This document shows positions 25,027 through 33,888 of a stretch of DNA of 56,985 bases, piece by piece. A model generated the notes under the pieces. That model did not search any database, was not told the origin of the DNA, and was given only the letters and a program-made list of their open reading frames with translations. The DNA comes from Coriobacteriaceae bacterium AM100-PB1-1D-6A. Lineage in GTDB: Bacteria > Actinomycetota > Coriobacteriia > Coriobacteriales > Coriobacteriaceae. How positions within the stretch are numbered: the stretch's first letter is position 1; each line of letters begins with the position of its first letter. The stretch is from positions 1-56,985 of the forward strand of contig JAQDNC010000013.1 of the NCBI GenBank assembly GCA_027660625.1, given 5' to 3'. Made by a program: the position numbers and the translations under genes.

Positions 25027-26022
25027 ATGAGCAAGAACCTCTCCCAGCAGGTCGTTCTCGACCGCCGCGGCTTCGTTGCCGCCACCTTCGCAACCGTCGC
25101 CGGCCTTGGTCTTGCCGGCTGCTCCGACACCAGTGCCGAGACCGACAAGGGTTCCGCCGCCGGCTCTTCCAAGAGTTCCAATGATGCCGAGGCTTCCACC
25201 ACACTCGACGCCAAGGCATTCGACAAGCTCGTCGACAACGGCCCCAAGGCCGATGACGACGCCATCGCCGCCAGCACCTGGGCCACGGCTGTCAAGGACG
25301 CCGGCGTCTTTAAGATCGGTGGCGTCCAGACCTCCACGCTCTTCTCCCTCCTCAACGAGAAGGACGGTCAGACCCGCGGCTTCGACGCCGGTATCGCACA
25401 GCTCCTGTCCAACTACATTCTGGGCGAGAACAAGGTCGAGATCACCCAGGTGACCTCGGACACGCGTGAGTCCGTCCTGCAGAACGGCCAGGTCGACGCT
25501 GTCTTTGCCACCTACACCATCACCGATGAGCGCAAGAAGCTCGTCTCCTTTGCCGGTCCCTATTACTACACGCAGCAGGCCATCCTGGTACTCGCCGATA
25601 ACGACGACATCAAGAGCGTCGATGACCTGGCCGACAAGAACGTCGCCGTCCAGTCCGGCTCCAACGGCCCCGCCATCCTGGAGGAGTTCGCTCCCAAGGC
25701 CAGCCAGCAGGAGTTCAAGACCGACGAGGAAGCCCGCCAGGCACTCCAGCAGGGTCGCGTTGACGCCTACGTCATCGACAACAACATGCAGCAGAGCGCC
25801 CTGGTCCGCGAGCCGGGCAAGTACAAGATCGCCGGCAAGCCCTTCGGCAGCAAGGAACCCTATGGCATCGGCCTGCCGCTCGATTCCGACGGCGTCGCCT
25901 TTGTCAACGACTTCCTTAAGAAGATCGAGGACGACGGCACCTGGACCGAGCTGTGGCAGATCTGCATCGGTGACCGTACGGGCGACACCAATGTTCCCGA
26001 GCTGCCCGAGATCGGCGCCTAG
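25027..26022 (+). CDS. Amino-acid ABC transporter substrate-binding lipoprotein (glutamate type)
   Basis: A 331-residue bacterial solute-binding protein of family 3. The N-terminus has a twin-arginine-like segment (DRRGFVAATFA) and a lipobox LAGC with the lipid-modified Cys32, then a low-complexity Ser/Glu/Asp linker. The binding domain begins near residue 95 (FKIGGVQTSTLFSLL) and includes TRGFDAGIAQLL and VDAVFATYTITDERKK, the segments that hold the alpha-amino and carboxyl groups in polar amino-acid binders. Two permeases and an ATPase of the same system follow. A hairpin after this gene probably lets the binding protein be made in excess. AAAGGTG ribosome site. Confidence 0.9.
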   Translation: MSKNLSQQVVLDRRGFVAATFATVAGLGLAGCSDTSAETDKGSAAGSSKSSNDAEASTTLDAKAFDKLVDNGPKADDDAIAASTWATAVKDAGVFKIGGVQTSTLFSLLNEKDGQTRGFDAGIAQLLSNYILGENKVEITQVTSDTRESVLQNGQVDAVFATYTITDERKKLVSFAGPYYYTQQAILVLADNDDIKSVDDLADKNVAVQSGSNGPAILEEFAPKASQQEFKTDEEARQALQQGRVDAYVIDNNMQQSALVREPGKYKIAGKPFGSKEPYGIGLPLDSDGVAFVNDFLKKIEDDGTWTELWQICIGDRTGDTNVPELPEIGA

Positions 26023-26110
26023 GCAGCGAGCCTGGTAACGACCGCAACGAAACCATATGGAAACGCACGGCGCGCTTTATTGCGCTAAACTGTTTCCTCA
26101 CTGAGTTGTC

Positions 26111-26140
26111 GGGGCTTCCGTACACACGGGAGCCCCTTTC
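26111..26140 (+). terminator. Intra-operon hairpin after the binding-protein gene
   Basis: GGGGCTTCCG (26111-26120) pairs with CGGGAGCCCC (26127-26136), one G-T pair, followed by TTTCCTTA. It lies between the binding protein and the permeases and is likely a partial terminator. Confidence 0.65.
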
Positions 26141-26160
26141 CTTACCGGCAGGAGGTCCGC

Positions 26161-26820
26161 ATGAGTCTCTCCGAGCTCTGGTCGCTCTATGGCCAGAACT
26201 ATATCGACGCGCTGCTAGCAACCTGGGGCATGACGCTTGAGTCGTTTGCCATCGCCATGGTGCTGGCCGTCGCCGTCACCGTGATGCGCGTGTCGCCGCT
26301 CAAGCCGCTGCGCATCTTTGGCGACCTGTATGTTCAGGTCTTCCGTAACATCCCCGGCATCGCGCTGCTCATCATCGTCGTCTATGCGCTGCCGCCGCTC
26401 AAGGTCGTCCTGCCCTACCGCACCTGCGTTATCGTCGCCACGGTCCTTTTGGGCTCGGCCTTTGGCTCCGAGAACTTTATGAGCGGTATCAACACCGTCG
26501 GCGTCGGTCAGGTGGAAGCCGCCCGCTCGCTGGGCATGAGCTTCAGCCGCATCCTCGCCAAGATCGTGATTCCGCAGGCGCTGCGCTCGAGCGTGCTGCC
26601 CATGACCAACCTCTTTATCGCCGTCATGCTCACCACCGCGCTCGGCAGTCAGGTGCCGCTTAAACCGCAGGAACTCACCGGCGTGGTGAGCTACATCAAC
26701 ACGCGCTCGCTCGGCGGCGTCGCCGCGTTCTTTATCTCGGCGCTCGGCTACCTGGGCACGGCCTTTGTGGTGAGCCACATTGGCAACTACATCGATAAGA
26801 AGGTGAGGATCCTCCGATGA
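26161..26820 (+). CDS. Amino-acid ABC transporter permease 1 (GluC-like)
   Basis: A 219-residue His/Glu/Gln/Arg-type permease with about five membrane spans. The EAA loop that contacts the ATPase reads GQVEAARSLGMSFSRILAKIV at roughly residues 118-138 and ends IPQALR. An AGGAGG site precedes the ATG. The stop codon overlaps the ATG of the second permease by 4 bases (ATGA), so the two are translationally coupled. Confidence 0.92.
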   Translation: MSLSELWSLYGQNYIDALLATWGMTLESFAIAMVLAVAVTVMRVSPLKPLRIFGDLYVQVFRNIPGIALLIIVVYALPPLKVVLPYRTCVIVATVLLGSAFGSENFMSGINTVGVGQVEAARSLGMSFSRILAKIVIPQALRSSVLPMTNLFIAVMLTTALGSQVPLKPQELTGVVSYINTRSLGGVAAFFISALGYLGTAFVVSHIGNYIDKKVRILR

Positions 26821-27650
26821 GCAAGCACTCCACCTCCGCGCTCACCATGCGCGATGCGCTCTACGAGGCTCCCGGCCCCAAGATGCGCGCCAAGATTCGC
26901 ATCGGCACCGCCATCTCACTTGTTGCCGTCGCCGTTCTCGTCGCCCTTGTGTTGCAGCGCTTTTATGTGACCGGCCAGCTTTCGGTTCACTATTGGTATT
27001 TCTTTACGCACCTCACCACCTGGAAGTTCCTGCTTGCCGGCTTTGAGGGCACCGTTAAAGTCGCACTCACCGCCGGCGCCATCGCGCTAGTGCTCGGCCT
27101 TGCCCTTATGCTCGGTCGCACCAGCGACATTAAGCCGCTGCAGCTGGTCTGCCGCGTGCTCACCGACTTCTTCCGCGGCGTGCCGAGCCTGCTGTTCATC
27201 TATTTCTTCTTTTTGGTGCTGCCCCAGTACAAGATCGCGCTGCCATCGTTTTGGATGCTCACGCTTCCCGTCGCGCTCGCCGCAGCCGGCGTGCTGGCCG
27301 AGATCTTCCGTGCCGGCGTCAACGCCGTGCCGCGCGGCCAGGTCGAGGCCGCCCAGGCACTCGGTCTCTCCAAAGCTAAAATCACCTTTAAAATCGTGTT
27401 GCCGCAGGCTATCCGGTTTATCATTCCGTCGTTGATTTCGCAGCTCGTGGTCGTAGTCAAAGACACCACCGTGGCCTACGTGGTGAGCTACCCCGACCTT
27501 ATGCAAAATGCCCGCGTGCTCATTACCAACTACGACGCCCTCGTGTCGGTCTACCTGGTTATCGCGGTCATCTACATCCTCATCAACGTCGCGATCAACA
27601 AGGCCGCTGTCTATGTTTCGCACAAGACCGGCGCGACCATCATCCGCTAA
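26817..27650 (+). CDS. Amino-acid ABC transporter permease 2 (GluD-like)
   Basis: A 277-residue partner permease, with an extra cytoplasmic N-terminus of about 40 residues before the first span. The EAA loop reads GQVEAAQALGLSKAKITFKI and ends LPQAIR. It overlaps the first permease by 4 bases and precedes the ATPase by 36 bp. The pair forms the membrane pore of one importer with the binding protein upstream. Confidence 0.92.
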   Translation: MSKHSTSALTMRDALYEAPGPKMRAKIRIGTAISLVAVAVLVALVLQRFYVTGQLSVHYWYFFTHLTTWKFLLAGFEGTVKVALTAGAIALVLGLALMLGRTSDIKPLQLVCRVLTDFFRGVPSLLFIYFFFLVLPQYKIALPSFWMLTLPVALAAAGVLAEIFRAGVNAVPRGQVEAAQALGLSKAKITFKIVLPQAIRFIIPSLISQLVVVVKDTTVAYVVSYPDLMQNARVLITNYDALVSVYLVIAVIYILINVAINKAAVYVSHKTGATIIR

Positions 27651-27686
27651 CGCTTTACCATTTCGAGTCATAAGGAGCCGAGCACC

Positions 27687-28451
27687 ATGGCACAGAGCAC
27701 CTCTTCCACCGGCAATCAGCCGCTGATCGAGCTCAGACACGTCGATAAGCACTATGGCGATCTACACGTCCTCAACGACATCAATCTCTCGGTCGACCGC
27801 GGCGAGGTCGTCGTTGTGATCGGGCCCTCGGGCTCGGGCAAGTCGACCATGTGCCGCACCATCAACCGCTTGGAAACCATCGACTCGGGCGAGATCTTCA
27901 TCGAGGGCGAGCCCCTGCCGCAGGAAGGCAAGGATCTTGCCCGCATGCGCGCCGAACTGGGCATGGTGTTTCAGCAGTTCAACCTGTTCGCACATATGAC
28001 CGTGTTACAGAACGTCATGCTGGGACCGGTCGATGTGCTGGGCGTGTCCAAGGAGGAGGCTCGTGAGCGCGCCATGGACCTGCTGAGCCGCGTGGGCGTT
28101 GCCGAACAGGCCGATAAGGTGCCCGCGCAGCTCTCAGGCGGCCAGCAGCAGCGCGTAGCCATCGCCCGCTCGCTTGCCATGCAGCCCAAGGCCATGCTCT
28201 TCGACGAGCCCACGAGCGCTCTTGACCCCGAGATGATCAACGAGGTGCTCGAGGTCATGGTCCGTCTGGCACAGCAGGGCATGACGATGATCGTCATCAC
28301 ACACGAGATGAACTTCGCCCGCCGCGTGGCCGACCGCGTCGTGTTTATGGCCGACGGCCAGATCGTGGAAACCGGCACGCCCGACGAGTTCTTCGACCAC
28401 CCCCAGACCAAGCGCGCCCAGGACTTCCTCAACTCCATCAAGGGTCACTAA
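27687..28451 (+). CDS. Amino-acid ABC transporter ATPase (GluA/GlnQ type)
   Basis: A 254-residue ATPase that drives the importer. All motifs are intact: Walker A GPSGSGKST, Q-loop FQQFNLF, signature LSGGQQQRVAIARSL, Walker B MLFDEPTSALDPE and the switch histidine in VITHEMNFA. The start at 27687 follows an AAGGAG site. Fourth gene of the operon. Confidence 0.95.
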   Translation: MAQSTSSTGNQPLIELRHVDKHYGDLHVLNDINLSVDRGEVVVVIGPSGSGKSTMCRTINRLETIDSGEIFIEGEPLPQEGKDLARMRAELGMVFQQFNLFAHMTVLQNVMLGPVDVLGVSKEEARERAMDLLSRVGVAEQADKVPAQLSGGQQQRVAIARSLAMQPKAMLFDEPTSALDPEMINEVLEVMVRLAQQGMTMIVITHEMNFARRVADRVVFMADGQIVETGTPDEFFDHPQTKRAQDFLNSIKGH

Positions 28452-28540
28452 CCAGCCACCCCGTGGGACACAAATCCATCGGAAGCGTTGTCCCACGTCT
28501 CTCATGCGCCCTGTCACCTTCAGATTCGAAAGCCGCACCC

Positions 28541-29350
28541 ATGATCGGAACCCGCACCTCATCGTCCTACACTCCGCACGTCGACGTCGATCCCGCTGAC
28601 CGCCCGCTTATCCTGGTAGCACCACGCTGGGAAGAAGCGAAGCCCTATTTGAGCGAGACGCTCTCCCCCAACGAGGAGATTGCGAGCGTATTTGTCGACG
28701 CCATTCTTGCCGCCGGCGGTCTGCCGCTGCAGATGTCCATCACCGAGGACATTGAGGTCATCCGTCATTACGTCGATATCGCCGACGGCATCGCCATTCC
28801 CGGCGGCCCCGATGTCAATCCCAAACGTTGGGGCGATGATCGACCCTACGACCCCACCCTCTGCTGCGAGATCCGCGATAGTTTTGAGTTTAAGCTGGTC
28901 AGCGAGGTGCTCCGTGCCAAAAAGCCGCTCTTTACCACCTGCCGCGGCACGCAACTGCTCAACGTCGCCACCGGCGGCACCCTGTGCATGGACGTGCCGA
29001 GCCTGGGCGCGCGCGAGGGCCGCACGCAGTGGCGCCATACCCACGTGCTCAACGACCCTGTGCATCCTGTCGAGGTCGTGCCGGGCTCGCTGCTGGAGCG
29101 CGCGGTTGGCGGGCACAGGCTGATCCAGACCAACTCCGCACATCACTGCTGCGTCGATCGTCTGGGTAAGAGCACGCGCTTGGTCGCCAAGGCAACCGAC
29201 GGCGTTCCCGAGTGCATCGAAGTCGAAGGCCAGCCGTTCTGTCTGGGTGTGCAATGGCATCCCGAGTACACCTGGCAGACGCTCGAGACCGACTTTAACC
29301 TGTGGAAGTCGTTTGTCGAGGCGGCGGCCAAGGTAAAGCAGACCCGCTAG
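28541..29350 (+). CDS. Class I glutamine amidotransferase-like hydrolase (PuuD/peptidase C26)
   Basis: A 269-residue protein of the gamma-glutamyl hydrolase group. The nucleophile is Cys134 in FTTCRGTQLLN, and the His-Glu of the triad is in VQWHPEYTW (about 245-253). The IPGGPDVNP block near residue 87 is the usual oxyanion-side loop. PuuD relatives split gamma-glutamyl-GABA or related amides and release glutamate, which would fit the adjoining glutamate-type importer (inference). A GTG at 28463 would add 26 residues; neither start has a strong ribosome site. Bidirectional terminator follows. Confidence 0.85.
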   Translation: MIGTRTSSSYTPHVDVDPADRPLILVAPRWEEAKPYLSETLSPNEEIASVFVDAILAAGGLPLQMSITEDIEVIRHYVDIADGIAIPGGPDVNPKRWGDDRPYDPTLCCEIRDSFEFKLVSEVLRAKKPLFTTCRGTQLLNVATGGTLCMDVPSLGAREGRTQWRHTHVLNDPVHPVEVVPGSLLERAVGGHRLIQTNSAHHCCVDRLGKSTRLVAKATDGVPECIEVEGQPFCLGVQWHPEYTWQTLETDFNLWKSFVEAAAKVKQTR

Positions 29351-29371
29351 TTCGCGAACCGCATAACAGAT

Positions 29372-29415
29372 AAGGGCGCCCCGCCGGCCACATGGTCCGA
29401 CGGGGCGCCCTTTTG
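29372..29415. terminator. Bidirectional terminator
   Basis: AAGGGCGCCCCG and CGGGGCGCCCTTTT form a GC-rich stem between two convergent genes, with T residues on either strand. Confidence 0.85.
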
Positions 29416-29455
29416 CCTATACGCGACAGGCGCGCAGCCCAAGGCTCGCAAGCTC

Positions 29456-29812
29456 TTATTCGGCCGTCTCGCGCAGGGCCGACATCGTAGCCGCATATTG
29501 CTGCTGCAGCGCATGCATCCCCTCGCGAGCGCCGTCAACGGCATCGGCGCCGCGCAGCGCCTCGGTCACCACGACCGCCGGCTCGTACAGATTATCGAAT
29601 CCCAGGTTCTGGCTCACGCCCTTGAGCGTGTGCGCTGCCATAAACGCACCTTCGGCGTCTCCCGCCGCCATGGCGGCCTCCAGCTTGTCCATGCTCTCGT
29701 CATCCAAAAACTTGAGGGCAAAGCGGGCGAGCATTTCCTCGCCCATCAGCCGAGCGCACGCGTCATCATAATTGGCGCCGATCTTCTCATACGCCTCACG
29801 CATGGAAATCAT
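29456..29812 (-). CDS. Hpt (histidine phosphotransfer) protein
   Basis: A 118-residue single-domain Hpt protein. The phosphorylated histidine is His61 in the motif AAHTLKGVSQNLGF. It relays phosphate between a hybrid kinase and a receiver. Its gene follows the REC-containing GGDEF/HD-GYP gene by 24 bp in the same direction, so that receiver is the obvious partner (inference); no hybrid kinase is encoded here. Confidence 0.9.
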   Translation of the reverse strand: MISMREAYEKIGANYDDACARLMGEEMLARFALKFLDDESMDKLEAAMAAGDAEGAFMAAHTLKGVSQNLGFDNLYEPAVVVTEALRGADAVDGAREGMHALQQQYAATMSALRETAE

Positions 29813-29836
29813 GGATTAAAAACTCCTTTGGTCAAA

Positions 29837-31717
29837 CTAAATCGTGGGAAACGCGACAACGTCGGCGGGGCGTGCCAACGTCTCGGCAATTTGGTCTTGC
29901 ACCTCAAGCAGACAATCGAGCAGCAGCGGGTTAAAGGTGCCGCACTTACCGTCCAGGATCATCTGAATTGCCTCCTTGTGCGGGATAGCGTCCTTGTACA
30001 CGCGCACGCTCGTCAGAGCATCGTACACGTCGGCCACCGAAACCACCTGTGCGGCAATGGGAATTTCGTCGCCCTTAAGGCCATCGGGATAACCCTTGCC
30101 GTCCCAGCGCTCGTGATGCCAACGCGCAATCTGGTACGCATATTCCATAAGCGCATTGCCGGCGTGATGGCTACCCAGCTCAAGCAGCATGTCGGCGCCG
30201 ATCGTGGTATGCGTCTTCATAATCTCGAACTCCTCGGACGTAAGGCGCCCGGGTTTGTTGAGAATCGCATCGTCAATCGACATCTTGCCGATATCGTGCA
30301 GCGCCGAAGCCAGGGCAATCGTGGAGCGCTCCTCATTGTCAAGGGAAATGGTGTCGCTACGCTGGACCAGACAGCCAAGCAGCAGCTCGGTCAGCTTTTC
30401 GATGTTCGTAACGTGCCTGCCGCTCTCGCCGTTGCGAAGCTCCATGACGCCAGCCATGATGTCGATGAGCATGCGACTGTTCTTGACACGCTCGTTGTAC
30501 TGCTGGGACAGCAGGCTCGTCAGACGGCGCTGTTTGGCGTATAGGCGGACGGTGTTGCTTACACGGCGGCGCACGACACGGGAGTCAAACGGGCGGTTGA
30601 TATAGTCCGAGGCGCCCAGCTCGTACGCGCGCAGAACCATATCATCGGAATCTTCGCTCGAAATCATGATGACAGGCAGATTGTCACTAACCGATCGGCG
30701 CGACAGACCGGCCAGCACCTCAAAGCCGCTTATGCCCGGCATGACAATATCCAGCAGCACGAGCGACAACTCATCACCATAGCGGTCGACCATGTCGAGC
30801 GCCGTACGACCGTTGTCGGCCTCGAGGATGCAATACTCGTCCTTGAGCATCTCGCTGAGAATGACTCGGTTCATCTCGGAGTCATCGACAATAAGTACCA
30901 AAGGCTTTTCGCTTTGGAAGGCCTCGATGGAATCGGCATCGGTCACGACCGTACCGGCTTTTGCCTTAGCGCGGCTCAGTAACTGGACAGCGCGGCCAAC
31001 GCCCTCATCGACCGTCTCGCCATGAATGCGAACGCCACCAACACATGCCGTCAAGCTCACGTACTCATGGCCCGGAATAATCGTGGAACGAACGGCATCG
31101 GACACCTGATGCAGGCGACGGGTGAAGTCATCGGAGGGAATATTGGGCATGACAACCACAAACTTGTCGCAGCCATAGCGCACAAGCTCGTCAGTCGAAC
31201 GGATTCCGCTGCGCATGGCTGTCGCCACGGCACCGAGCGCAAGGTCGCCGGCATGACGGCCACACGTATCGTTGAAGACCTTAAAATCATCAAGGTCGAT
31301 CATCGCAACGCCGGCATTCATGCGGGCGCTACGGAGCTTTTCCTCGTAATATCGGCGATTGTGCACGCTCGTCAGCACGTCGGTGTAGACAAGGTCCTCT
31401 TTTGCAGCCTCTTGCCCATCGATCGGACGCACCATCAGCAGGACATGAGGCTCGCCCTCGACCTTCAGAGGGCGCAGATGGGCGCGGTACTCAACGCCAT
31501 CGTTGAGCAGTTGCTCCGACACCTCATCGGAATCTGTCAAGGCCTCAAGACTTGCCTGGCGCAAACAAGGGCAGCGATCACCGGCGAGCAGGCAGTTAGG
31601 CTCGCTCTTAATCTGATCGGCCGACAGCAAACGTACCACGGGGTAGGTCTTCGCGACACGGGCGACCTCGGTGGCAGCCTCCTCGTCGGTTAGATTGACC
31701 TCGTGATTATTGAGCAT
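29837..31717 (-). CDS. Signalling protein: PAS-like, degenerate GGDEF, REC and HD-GYP domains
   Basis: 626 residues. 1-105: a PAS-like sensory segment. 108-260: a GGDEF domain (YTDVLTSVHNRR at 111-122) in which the catalytic GGDEF signature reads YGCDKF (181-186), so cyclase activity is unlikely. 272-390: a receiver with acidic VDDSE and the phospho-acceptor Asp323 in LLDIVMPG, but the usual KP pair is RP (INRPF, Arg375). 410-620: an HD-GYP phosphodiesterase with HDIGK (His474-Asp475) and HHERWDGKGYP (534-544), both intact. The protein probably breaks down cyclic di-GMP under control of its receiver and of the Hpt protein encoded next. Domain order is uncommon. Confidence 0.9.
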   Translation of the reverse strand: MLNNHEVNLTDEEAATEVARVAKTYPVVRLLSADQIKSEPNCLLAGDRCPCLRQASLEALTDSDEVSEQLLNDGVEYRAHLRPLKVEGEPHVLLMVRPIDGQEAAKEDLVYTDVLTSVHNRRYYEEKLRSARMNAGVAMIDLDDFKVFNDTCGRHAGDLALGAVATAMRSGIRSTDELVRYGCDKFVVVMPNIPSDDFTRRLHQVSDAVRSTIIPGHEYVSLTACVGGVRIHGETVDEGVGRAVQLLSRAKAKAGTVVTDADSIEAFQSEKPLVLIVDDSEMNRVILSEMLKDEYCILEADNGRTALDMVDRYGDELSLVLLDIVMPGISGFEVLAGLSRRSVSDNLPVIMISSEDSDDMVLRAYELGASDYINRPFDSRVVRRRVSNTVRLYAKQRRLTSLLSQQYNERVKNSRMLIDIMAGVMELRNGESGRHVTNIEKLTELLLGCLVQRSDTISLDNEERSTIALASALHDIGKMSIDDAILNKPGRLTSEEFEIMKTHTTIGADMLLELGSHHAGNALMEYAYQIARWHHERWDGKGYPDGLKGDEIPIAAQVVSVADVYDALTSVRVYKDAIPHKEAIQMILDGKCGTFNPLLLDCLLEVQDQIAETLARPADVVAFPTI

Positions 31718-31928
31718 ATGGGGCCCTTTCGATAGCTTCGCATGGTAGCGGTGGGTTCCAAATCCTACAAGGGTAACACCTTGCCGATGCAGGTAAGCAC
31801 GTGAATGCTGTTACATTTTTATGAGTTGGCAGACGGCGCGATTGAAGCCGCAGACGTGAGGTTTTAAGCATATTTGTTAACAAGGCCGAAACGTTTGCGG
31901 GTGAAGTCTGCTTTGGCTATTGCGGGTG

Positions 31929-32726
31929 TTAGAGCCCCAGGATGCCAAGGACAGTCTGGGCAGCCGCTCCCGGGCGATCGCGCAGGCCGTTGTGCGCGCC
32001 GGGAACCATTACGAGTGGACAGTCCAAAAGCTCAGCCGCCACCCTTGTGCCCGCCTCGCGAGGCGTGCCAATCGAGAGCTCGCCCAGGAGCACGGCGGCC
32101 ACCGTTTTCGACGCACGAACGCTATCCCAATCGGGAACGCAGGTCATAGTAATCCCGTATTCGTTTGCCATGAAGCTGCGGCCGTTGCGCAGGGCATGCT
32201 TGGCTTCTGCCTCGGTTAACTTGGGGGCCTCAGGGTCCGAATCGCCGATGGCGCCCAGGAAGGCCCGTAATGCCCTGGAGACCTTTCCCGCGGCGATCAT
32301 CTCGAGCAAAACCGGGGCCGCGCCCAGACCGGCACCCTCATCCGTCACGGCGGGTTCATGCAGAATCGCACGCGAGATTATGGCGGGGTTTGCACGGAGA
32401 AGCTCCAGGGCCACCAACGTACCGGCACTGTGCGCGAGCACGTTTGCCGGAGTGCCAATATGCTCGATAACGGCCTGCAGGTCCGCGGCCTGGACGGCGA
32501 GGTCGTAGCGTCCGTCTGCAGCGTCGCCGCTCTCGCCGCAACCGCGCCGGTCGTAGGTAATGACGCGATAGTCACAGGCGAGCTCGCGGGCGATGGCGTC
32601 AAAAAAGACGCCGTCGACGCAGGCACCGTGCACGCAAACCAAGGCGGGTGCATCGGACGATACAACCGGGCCGGCATACTCGCGGCAGGCGATCGTAGTG
32701 CCCGCATTCTCGACCGTAAAATCCAT
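31929..32726 (-). CDS. Alpha/beta hydrolase
   Basis: A 265-residue alpha/beta-hydrolase fold enzyme. The oxyanion loop is VCVHGACVDG (30-39), the nucleophile Ser100 lies in the elbow AHSAG (98-102), and a late histidine in PGAHNG completes the triad. RRGCGESG (60-67) is the usual strand 4 loop. It is close to the esterase/haloperoxidase group; substrate unknown. Transcribed alone. Confidence 0.85.
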   Translation of the reverse strand: MDFTVENAGTTIACREYAGPVVSSDAPALVCVHGACVDGVFFDAIARELACDYRVITYDRRGCGESGDAADGRYDLAVQAADLQAVIEHIGTPANVLAHSAGTLVALELLRANPAIISRAILHEPAVTDEGAGLGAAPVLLEMIAAGKVSRALRAFLGAIGDSDPEAPKLTEAEAKHALRNGRSFMANEYGITMTCVPDWDSVRASKTVAAVLLGELSIGTPREAGTRVAAELLDCPLVMVPGAHNGLRDRPGAAAQTVLGILGL

Positions 32727-32945
32727 GTTGTGCCCCCATCATCAACGCCCATCCAGCTGTACATCAGTACGGTTGGATGGACCCGCATTGCCTTACGCCT
32801 TGTTAACAGATTAACTGTACCCGACCCAAGGCTTTTCATGGCACCGCATAATGAGCGACGTTAAAAAACGAAACTTGTAAAGCAAGAGCCCGCACCTTGC
32901 TTTGGAGCCGATGCTATGCTTAGGCACAATTGTCTTGAGGAGCAT

Positions 32946-33728
32946 ATGCCTATGTCTACGTTTTTAAATGCCAGCCCCATCTTTGGGCCCGTCCGCAGCC
33001 GTCGCCTGGGCCTTTCGCTCGGTGTCAACATGATGCCGGCGAGCGGCAAAATCTGCACGTTCGACTGCATCTACTGCGAGAACGGCCTCAACGCTGAGCG
33101 CCCCTGCCACGAGCCGTATAACACGGCCGGCGTGGTGCTCGATGCACTCGAGGCCAAGCTGCACGGGATGGCAATCGAGGGTGAGCTGCCCGATGTAATC
33201 ACGTTTGCCGGCAATGGCGAGCCCACCGCCGCACCGGAGTTTCCGCAGGCCATCACCGGTGCCGTCGCACTTCGCGACCAGCTGGCCCCAAACACCAAGA
33301 TTGCCGTGCTTTCCAACGGCACGCGCGCCGACCGTCCCCAGGTGCACGATGCGCTCATGATGGTCGACGACAACATCCTCAAGCTCGATACGGTCGACCC
33401 GGCATTTATCCAGCTGCTCGACCAGCCCGTTGGCCCCTACGATGTAGAGCACCAGATCGAAACGTTCGCGAGCTTTGACGGTCACGTTATTATCCAAACG
33501 ATGTTTTTGAGCGGCGAGTACCGGGGCAAGTCTCTCGATAACACCGGCGAGGAGTACGTCGGCCCTTGGCTCGCGGCGCTCGAGCGCATTCGCCCGCAGG
33601 AGACGACCATCTACACGGTGGCGCGCGAGACACCGGTCGCCGGCCTTGCCAAAGCAGCGCCCGAGGCACTCGACACGATCGCCGCACGCGTGCGCGCCCT
33701 CGGCATCCCCTGCCAGGTGAGCTACTAG
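32946..33728 (+). CDS. Radical SAM protein
   Basis: A 260-residue radical SAM enzyme. The [4Fe-4S] cluster motif is CTFDCIYC (Cys37, Cys41, Cys44), followed by the SAM-binding ITFAGNGEP segment (GGEP variant) and LSNGT. The N-terminus IFGPVRSRRLGLSLGVN matches a group of short radical SAM proteins of unknown substrate (COG0731-like). There is no extra SPASM domain. A GAGGAG ribosome site lies close to the ATG; a second ATG two codons in has better spacing. Standalone gene. Confidence 0.88.
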   Translation: MPMSTFLNASPIFGPVRSRRLGLSLGVNMMPASGKICTFDCIYCENGLNAERPCHEPYNTAGVVLDALEAKLHGMAIEGELPDVITFAGNGEPTAAPEFPQAITGAVALRDQLAPNTKIAVLSNGTRADRPQVHDALMMVDDNILKLDTVDPAFIQLLDQPVGPYDVEHQIETFASFDGHVIIQTMFLSGEYRGKSLDNTGEEYVGPWLAALERIRPQETTIYTVARETPVAGLAKAAPEALDTIAARVRALGIPCQVSY

Positions 33729-33769
33729 CAAAACCACGCAGCAGCCAGTGCCCGCCATCCCGCCCCATC

Positions 33770-33836
33770 AGTTGCGGTGATATAGTTCCTATTTGTGCTG
33801 TTAAACCGCTTAAATCGGAACTATATCACCGCAACT
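33770..33836. repeat. AGTTGCGGTGATATAG inverted repeat, copy 1
   Basis: AGTTGCGGTGATATAGTTCC (33770-33789) and its exact inverted copy (33817-33836), 27-nt loop. Related copies at 41217-41283 and 42439-42507. Miniature-element-like. Confidence 0.85.
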
Positions 33837-33888
33837 TTTATAGACGCGTGGGTGGGCTATACTAGCTGCGGATGAAAGGAAGTTAGCC

